Source: Undaria pinnatifida
Lineage: Eukaryota > Sar > Phaeophyceae > Laminariales > Alariaceae
Length of the DNA stretch: 64,000 bases
Assembly: GCA_012845835.1 (NCBI GenBank)
Contig: JABAKD010000020.1
Span: 4,066,913-4,130,912 of the forward strand
Direction of reading: 5' to 3'
Shown here: piece after piece, positions 37,501-46,500 of the stretch
How positions within the stretch are numbered: position 1 is the stretch's first letter
Layout: every line of letters starts with the position of its first letter
Program-made: the position numbers and the translations under genes
Notes under the pieces: generated by a model
The model's database searches: none
Told to the model about the DNA's origin: nothing
What the model saw: only the letters and a program-made list of their open reading frames with translations

Positions 37501-40500
37501 CTCTATCGTAGCCTCTATCGTAGCCTCTATCGTAGCCTCTATCGTACCCTCTATCGTAACCTCTACCCTAGCCTCTATCGTAGACTCTATCGTAGCCTCT
37601 ATCGTAGCCTCTATGTAGAATCTATCGTAGCCTTTATCGTCGGCTGTTTCGTAGCCTCTATAGTAGCCTCTATCGTAGCCTTTTTCCTAGCCCCTATCGT
37701 AGCCTCTTTCGTATCCTCTATCGCAGCCTATATCGCAGCCTCTATCGTAGCCTGTATCGTAGCCCGTACTGTAGCCTCTATCGTAGCCTCTATATTAGGA
37801 CTTATCGTAGCCTCTATCGTAGCCTCTATCGTAGCCTCCACCGAAGCCGTTATCGTAGCCTCTATAGTGGCCTCTATCGTAGCTTCTTTCGTATCCTCTA
37901 TCGTAGCCTCTATCGCCGCCTCTGAGGTAGCTTCTATCGAAGCCTCCACCGTAGCCTCTATAGTAGCCTCTATCGCAGCCTCTTTCGTAGCCTCTATAGT
38001 AGACTCTATTATCGTAGCCTCTATCGTAGCCTGTATCGTAGCCTCTTTAGTAGCCTCGTTCGTGCCTCTGTCGTAGCCTCTATCGTAGCCTCCACCGTAG
38101 CCGTTATCGTAGCCTCTTTAGTGGCCTCTATTGTAGCTTCTTTCGTATCCTCTTTTGTAGCCTCTATCGCAGCCTCTGTAGTAGCTTCTATCGAAGCTTC
38201 CACCGTAGCCTCTAGAGTAGCCTCTATCGCAGCCTCTCTCGTAGCCTCTATCGTAGACTCTATTATCGTAGCCTCTATCGTAGCCTGTATCGTAGCCTCT
38301 ATAGTAGCCTCGTTCGTGCCTCTGTCGTAGCCTCTATCGTGGCCTCTATAGTAGTCTATCGTAGCCTGTATCGTAGCCTCTATAGTAGCCTCTACCGTAG
38401 CCTCTGTCGTAGGCTCTATCGTAAACTCTATCGTAGCCTTCATCGTAGCCTCTATCGTAGCCTCTGTCGTAGCCTGTATTGTAGCCTCTATGGAAGCCTT
38501 TATCGTAGCCTCTTTCGTAGCCTCTATCGTAGCCTCTATCGTAGCCTGTATCGTAGCCTGTATCGTAGCCTCTATAGTAGCTTCTATGGTAGCTTCTTTT
38601 GTAGACTCTATCGCAGCCTCCATCGTAGTCTGTATCGTAGCCTGTACTGTAGCCTCTATCGTAGCCTCTATATTAGGACTTATCGTAGCCTCTATCGTAG
38701 CCTGTATCGTAGCCTCTACCGTAGCCGTTATCGTAGCCTCTAAAGTGGCCTCTATCGTAGCTTCTTTCGTATCCTCTATTGTAGCCTCTATCGTAGCCTC
38801 TGTAGTAGCTTCTATCGAAGCTTCCACCGTAGCCTCTATAGTAGCTTTTATCGCAGCCTCTTTCGGAGCCTCTATCGTAGACTCTATTATCGTAGCCTAT
38901 ATCGTAGCCTGTGTCGTAGCCTCTATAGTAGCCTCGTTCGTGCCTCTGTCGTAGCCTCTATCGTAGCCTCTATCGTAGTCTATCGTAGCCTGTATCGTAG
39001 CCTCTATAGTAGCCTCTACCGTAGCCTCTGTCGTAGGCTCTATCGTAAACTCTATCGTAGCCTTCATCGTAGCCTCTATCGTAGCCTCTATCGTAGCCTG
39101 TATTGTAGCCTCTATGGTAGCCTTTATCGTAGCCTCTTTCGTAGCCTCTATCGTAGACTCTATCGTAGCCTGTATCGTAGCCTCTATCATAGCCTCTATG
39201 GTAGCCTGTATCGTATCCTGTATCGTAGCCTCTAAAGTAGCTTCTATAGTAGCCTCTATCGTAGCCTTTATCGTCGGCTGTTTCGTAGCCTTTTTAGTAA
39301 CCTCTATCGTAGCCTTTTTCCTAGCCCATATCGTAGCCTCTTTCGTATCCTCTATCGCAGCCTATATCGCAGCCTCTATCGTAGCCTGTATCGTAGCCCG
39401 TACTGTAGCCTCTATCGTAGCCTCTATATTAGGACTTATCGTAGCCTCTATCGTAGCCTCTATCGTAGCCTCCACCGTAGCCGTTATCGTAGCCTCTATA
39501 GTGGCCTCTATCGTAGCTTCTTTCGTATCCTCTATCGTAGCCTCTATCGCCGCCTCTGTAGTAGCTTCTATCGAAGCCTCTACCGTAGCCTCTATAGTAG
39601 CCTCTATCGCAGCTTCTTTCGTAGCCTCTATAGTAGACTCTATTATCGTAGCCTCTATCGTAGCCTGTATCGTAGCCTCTATAGTAGCCTCGTTCGTGCC
39701 TCTGTCGTAGCCTCTATCGTAGCCTCCACCGTAGCCGTTATCGTAGCCTCTATAGTGGCCTCTATCGTAGCTTCTTTCGTATCCTCTATTGTAGCCTCTA
39801 TCGCAGCCTCTGTAGTAGCTCCTATCGAAGCTTCCACCGTAGCCTCTATAGTAGCCTCTATCGCAGCCTCTCTCGTAGCCTCTATCGTAGACTCTATTAT
39901 CGTAGCCTCTATCGTAGCCTGTATCGTAGCCTCTATAGTAGCCTCGTTCGTGCCTCTGTCGTAGCCTCTATCGTAGCCTCTATAGTAGTCTATCGTAGCC
40001 TGTATCGTAGCCTCTATAGTAGCCTCTACCGTAGCCTCTGTCGTAGTCTCTATCGTAATTTCTACCGTAGCCTTCATCGTAGCCTCTATCGTAGCCTCTA
40101 TCGTAGCCTGTATTGTAGCCTCTATGGTAGCCTTTATCGTAGCCTCTTTCGTAGCCTCTATCGTAGACTCTATCGTAGCCTGTAACGTAGCCTGTATCGT
40201 AGCCTCTATAGTAGCTTCTATCGTAGCTTCTTTCGTAGACTCTATCGCAGCCTCTATCGTAGTCTGTATCGTAGCCTGTACTGTAGCCTCTATCGTAGCC
40301 TCTATATTAGGACTTATCGTAGCCTCTATCGTAGCCTCTATCGTAGCCTCCACCGTAGCCGTTATCGTAGCCTCTATAGTGGCCTCTATTGTAGCTTCTT
40401 TCGTATCCTCTATTGTAGCCTCTATCGTAGCCTCTGTAGTAGCTTCTATCGAAGCTTCCACCGTAGCCTCTATAGTAGCCTTTATCGCAGCCTCTTTCGT

Positions 40501-43500
40501 AGCCTCTATCGTAGACTCTATTATCGTAGCCTATATCGCAGCCTGTGTCGTAGCCTCTGTAGTAGCCTCGTTCGTGCTTCTGTCGTAGCCTCTATCGTAG
40601 CCTCTATAGTAGTCTATCGTAGCCTGTATCGTAGCCTCTATAGTAGCCTCTACCGTAGCCTCTGTCGTAGGCTCTATCGTAAACTCTATCGTAGCCTTCA
40701 TCGTAGCCTCTATCGTAGCCTCTATCGTAGCCTGTATTGTAGCCTCGATTGTAGCCTTTATCGTAGCCTCTTTCGTAGCCTCTATCGTAGACTCTATCAT
40801 AGCCTGTATCGTAGCCTGTATTGTAGCCTCTATAGTAGCTTCTATCGTAGCTTCTTTCGTACACTCTATCGTAGCCTCTATTGTAGGTTCTATCGTAACC
40901 TCTATCGTAGCCTGTATCGTATCTTCCAGAGCAGCCTCTATTGTAGCCTCTATCGTAGCCTGTATCGTAGCCTCTATCGTAGCCATTATATGTAGCCTCT
41001 ATCGTAGCTTCTATCGTGGCCTCTGTCGTAGCCTCTATCGTAGCCTCCATCGTAGCCTCTATAGTAGCCTCTATCATCGTAGCCTCTATCATCGTAGCCT
41101 CTATCGTAACCTCTATGGTAACCTCTATCGTAGCCTCTATCGTAGCCTGTATCGTAGCTTTTATGATAGCCTCGATCGTAGCCTCTTTCGTAGCTTCTAT
41201 CGTATACTCTATCGTAGCCTCTATCGTAGCTTGTATCGTAGCCTGTATCGTAGCCTGTATCGTAGCCTCTATCGTAGCTTCTATCGTAGCCTCTATCGCA
41301 GCCTATATCGCACCCTATATCGTAGCCTGAATCGTTGCCTGTATTGTAGCCTCTATCGTAGCCTCTTTCGTAGCCTTCATCGTAGACTCTATCGTAGCCT
41401 GTATCGTAGCCTGTATCGTAGCCTCTATAGTAGCTTCTATCGTAGCTTCTTTCGTAGACTCTATCGCAGCCTCTATCGTAGTCTGTATCGTAGCCTGTAC
41501 TGTAGCCTCTATCGTAGCCTCTATATTAGGACTTATCGTAGCCTCTATCGTAGCCTCTATCGTAGCCTCCACCGTAGCCGTTATCGTAGCCTCTATAGTG
41601 GCCTCTATTGTAGCTTCTTTCGTATCCTCTATTGTAGCCTCTATCGTAGCCTCTGTAGTAGCTTCTATCGAAGCTTCCACCGTAGCCTCTATAGTAGCCT
41701 TTATCGCAGCCTCTTTCGTAGCCTCTATCGTAGACTCTATTATCGTAGCCTATATCGCAGCCTGTGTCGTAGCCTCTGTAGTAGCCTCGTTCGTGCTTCT
41801 GTCGTAGCCTCTATCGTAGCCTCTATAGTAGTCTATCGTAGCCTGTATCGTAGCCTCTATAGTAGCCTCTACCGTAGCCTCTGTCGTAGGCTCTATCGTA
41901 AACTCTATCGTAGCCTTCATCGTAGCCTCTATCGTAGCCTCTATCGTAGCCTGTATTGTAGCCTCGATTGTAGCCTTTATCGTAGCCTCTTTCGTAGCCT
42001 CTATCGTAGACTCTATCATAGCCTGTATCGTAGCCTGTATTGTAGCCTCTATAGTAGCTTCTATCGTAGCTTCTTTCGTACACTCTATCGTAGCCTCTAT
42101 TGTAGGTTCTATCGTAACCTCTATCGTAGCCTGTATCGTATCTTCCAGAGCAGCCTCTATTGTAGCCTCTATCGTAGCCTGTATCGTAGCCTCTATCGTA
42201 GCCATTATATGTAGCCTCTATCGTAGCTTCTATCGTGGCCTCTGTCGTAGCCTCTATCGTAGCCTCCATCGTAGCCTCTATAGTAGCCTCTATCATCGTA
42301 GCCTCTATCATCGTAGCCTCCATCGTAACCTCTATGGTAACCTCTATCGTAGCCTCTATCGTAGCCTGTATCGTAGCTTTTATGATAGCCTCGATCGTAG
42401 CCTCTTTCGTAGCTTCTATCGTATACTCTATCGTAGCCTCTATCGTAGCTTGTATCGTAGCCTGTATCGTAGCCTGTATCGTAGCCTCTATCGTAGCTTC
42501 TATCGTAGCCTCTATCGCAGCCTATATCGCACCCTATATCGTAGCCTGAATCGTTGCCTGTATTGTAGCCTCTATCGTAGCCTCTATATTAGCCTTCATC
42601 GTAGCCTCTATCGTAGCCTCTATCGTAGCCTGTATCGTAGCCTCTATCGTAGCTTCTATCGTCGCCTTTATCGTAGCTTCTACAAGGTTCCCCTTCGGGA
42701 GGTGGACACGTGCCTCCCGGGGGCGACGCAAGTCGAATGACTACAACTGATGAAGATGAAGTATTTATGCAGAAGGTGTATATCGGAGGGATGCGTAGTG
42801 GAAAGAATGTGGATAATATAGTAAGATATCACAGACATTTGGAGGAGGAGGGTTGGGATATTGCTGAGGCTCGGTGTGATAAGTTATTCGAAAGTCCACT
42901 CCGTATAACTGCGTGGCAGCAACTAATTCTACGTTTGTAGCATATGCGTAAGGCTGTGACATGAAGTGGAGATACTCTTCAACACTCGAATATGTAGTAG
43001 GTTGAGATCCAGCGACTTCCACAAGTTCTTGATTTGCTCCAGCTAAGATGCTGTCGTGGAAAGTGTTGAAACCTGATCCTGGGATAACGGTGTACAAATT
43101 GGTTGTGATGTGGGCAATAATATGTGCACGGACGATGTGATGTAAAGCTGGGTTGTTGTGCACACGACGCGAGATACATCTTAATAAACATGCACCATCA
43201 CCAATCTCGGGAATAATGGACCATTGACCAGAATTGTTATTGTTGCCGCTGTTGTTGTCTTGATCATTTTCGCTGTCTGATGGGTTTGTACTGCTGTCGC
43301 TGCTGTTAGAGGAATCATTGGTGTCAATTTGTTATTTGTTTTCTGTGTCCAGTATTTTTCCCCGCGTGCTTATACCGATGTTTGTTGCCGATATGGTCTG
43401 TTGTGTGCACATCGTTACTTTTGCTTGGGTTGTTGTTGCTACTTTATATCTCTTTATACAGGTTTCGCTACTGCTGTATGGTAACCACCGTGTCAATTGT

Positions 43501-46500
43501 GAGGGAGAACTCACAGTAATGACATAGTTCACGTCGTTGCAGCGGGTACATATACACCGCGCCCGCGTCTAGCAGTGCGGGAAAATTCTCTCGCAAATAC
43601 ATTTTGATGCCACCCCGATGTACGTGCGAGGACTAAAGTTCCACCGTGTGTGTAGTAGACGTATTTAAGCCTGACGATATGCCTATATTTTAGGCTCTAA
43701 ACCAAATTAAGCCCTATCGTGTTTTAAATGTCTACAAAATAGGTCTATTTTATCGACCTAACGACCACGGCAGACCACGGTGAGATGTGGATTTTCCCAA
43801 AATATGCACTTGGACACATTTTGGCCCAAGTGCATATTTGAAGCAATTTTCCGAGTATTTTTCAGCAAACAGCATTTCAGACGACAAAAGCTCGAGGAAA
43901 CATCAGACGGATGCCTACATTTCGAGGGTGGAAATTGAACCGGGTTGAGGGCCAGTCCTGCTGTGCTGCTGTACTGACTGCCACACTGAGGCACACCGAA
44001 GGCGGCAGACGCCTGCGAGGTATCCTACATATGAAGCGACTATGGAGTACGAAGCACTCAATGTTTTTGCCAGGCACCAGTTATTTGTTTTGGCCGTTTG
44101 TTCAAGCTCGCACAGCATGGGCAGGGGAGGGTCTTTCTCGAAGTTTCCACCCACTCATTCATGTGCTGACTCATGACATAAATCCTCGTCTTGCCATCTG
44201 CGTCTGGAGTAGTGCAGAAATATCATAGTCTATTTTCAAGTAGTTTGATCTTTCCTCGGCTTTTCTTTTTATGCGTACTGAAAGAGACCACTATTTCGAG
44301 TTTTAGACATATGGTGTTTTTTTTATGCGTTTAAGGTCGAAATATCGAACGGCCTAGCTCTTCCAGTTGGAAGTACTTAAGACCTAACCTCGAGGCTTAA
44401 ATACGTCTAGTGTGTGGTTGCCCGGGGACAGAAGTGTCTCGTACCCCGCAAAATAGAGCCAGTCTCGGCGGCTTTCCGCGGCCATAGCTCGCGCCACGGA
44501 CGTCCCATGAGCCCGGCACACGGCTGATAATATACCGACGGGTAGTCTGATCGCATTGCAGAAGAAAGCACACAAAAAAACTCTGCGCCGGCGGAGAAAA
44601 AGGGACGGACTAGGCAAAAAAATCAAAATGGTACATATGCATATAGTGGCCTCTATCGTAGCTTCTTTCGTATCCTCTATCGTAGCCCCTATCGCAGCCT
44701 CTATAGTAGCCTCTATCGTAGCCTCTATGGTAGCCTGTACCGTAGCCTCTACAGCAGCCTCTATCGTAGCCTGTATCGTAGTCTTTGTCGTAGCCTCCTT
44801 TGTAGCTTTTATTGTAGCCTCTATGGTAGCCTCTACCGTGGCCTCTGTCGTAGCGTCTATCGTAGCCTCTGTCGTAGCCTCTATCGTAGCCTCTATCGTA
44901 GCACGCGTTCCCATATCGCCGAAATGTCGCTCTTGTTTTGCAACACGATTTTTTTTCGTGCACCCAGGCCATGGCATTGTTCATCGGGTCTTGGGCGTTC
45001 AATTTATTGGAATAATTTTCCTCGTATCATAGGGTATCATAGGGTGTCATAGGAGGGGGTGTAGAGCTCCCCTCTCGACGAGTGAGGAGGCTTAGAAAAG
45101 ACATCGGTGCATTTTAAGTTTTTTTCTCAACTCCTCGGTTCAGAAACCAGGGGATTGGGCAGCCGATGGGCTAGAAAGGGAAATATCCCCTCTACAATAG
45201 CAGAAGCATTATTGCGTAGACTGCGTTTGGTGCACTTTAGGCGGTGATCCCGTTTGTGACCCCGTGTCACGTTCGTTTGCCGTACAACTCATAGTATAAA
45301 CATGTGTCAAACAAGCACCATTCTAACCTGACCTGCGGACCAGCCTAGACCCGCCAGCGTATGTTGTAGGCCAGTGTCACGGACAGAAGCCAAATGAGAG
45401 GGTTTAGCAGACGTTTTCTAAGTTTCCACCCCCTGCGCGTGCTGTGCGCAGATTACATACACCGGCTTCGAGACCGTGCTCACCCTGTGGGCCCTCAGCA
45501 GCATCGAAAAGGGTGGACTGGATTGGTCAGTTCTCGAGATCGGGCAGGTGGGAGCGACATCCTTCAACCCTCCCCTCGATTTGAATGCACCATGTCATAC
45601 CTTGTCTTGGGGGTCGAAGAAATTATCGGTTTGTCCTTTTTGCTACACGATATTCCTGCCCCCTCTGGAGGCTGAGGGAATCGATCTTCTCACAGCGTGC
45701 GTCTTGTGCACGGTAAATTTAGCGTTCGTTTCAACGATTGTAGTTTGAGGTTCAAGCGTTTTTCAGCAAATTCAGCTCGGCGGTAAAGCCTTTCAACGAT
45801 CATAGCTTGGCTACTGATCGTTCCAGCGAAAAACGGTCAACATTTACGCATTTCAACGATTGTGGCGTGAGCTTCAAGCCTTCTTAGGACTGCAGCGTAG
45901 AATTTGTACCAGATCGCATTCGACTGGATTGTCGGGTTCGACGGGTGTATGTCTGTTTGATCTTCACAACAAACTGCCATTCTTCGAGCCGTCGACGGCC
46001 AGCCGATCCAGCCTCCGTCCCGATTCTCCATCCCGGAGAGATGCAAGCTCCGTGGTAACTAACACAACGGACTCGTGATCCTTAACCGTGCCGAGGCGTG
46101 GAGTAGAGCAGCATGGCGATCCTTGACCGGCGCTGTGCCTCTCCAGGGCTGCACGAAAATCGTTTACAAGGAGGCATTATTTTGTACAAGACGATGTATG
46201 GCCATGTTGGTGGACTGACGACATGTACTCGCACCATAACCCTAATTGCCTTCGGGCGCAACGAAAGCGATTCTCCTGCCTTTGATGCACGCACGCACGC
46301 ACGCGCTCCCTCCGGCTTCCCTTCCCCGCTGAAAAGGTTTTCTTCGCGTCCGGGGTGATGTTGCTGCTGTTCGAGCTATTTGCCGTGCCGATCATTACTC
46401 CAAGATTGGGCATTAGGTTCTGCCAGAGATTATCCTCGGTCATCGAGGTCCCTTTATACATGGCAATCACTCTTCTCTCCCACATGGATAACACCGGACG

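Noticed and set aside
42710-42940. 76-codon plus-strand frame at the satellite edge
   Set aside because: Antisense shadow of the OTU frame, which has recognisable catalytic blocks.
27009-44906. CRISPR array
   Set aside because: The repeats are contiguous 12-bp units without spacers, in an intron-bearing eukaryotic locus; no cas genes.
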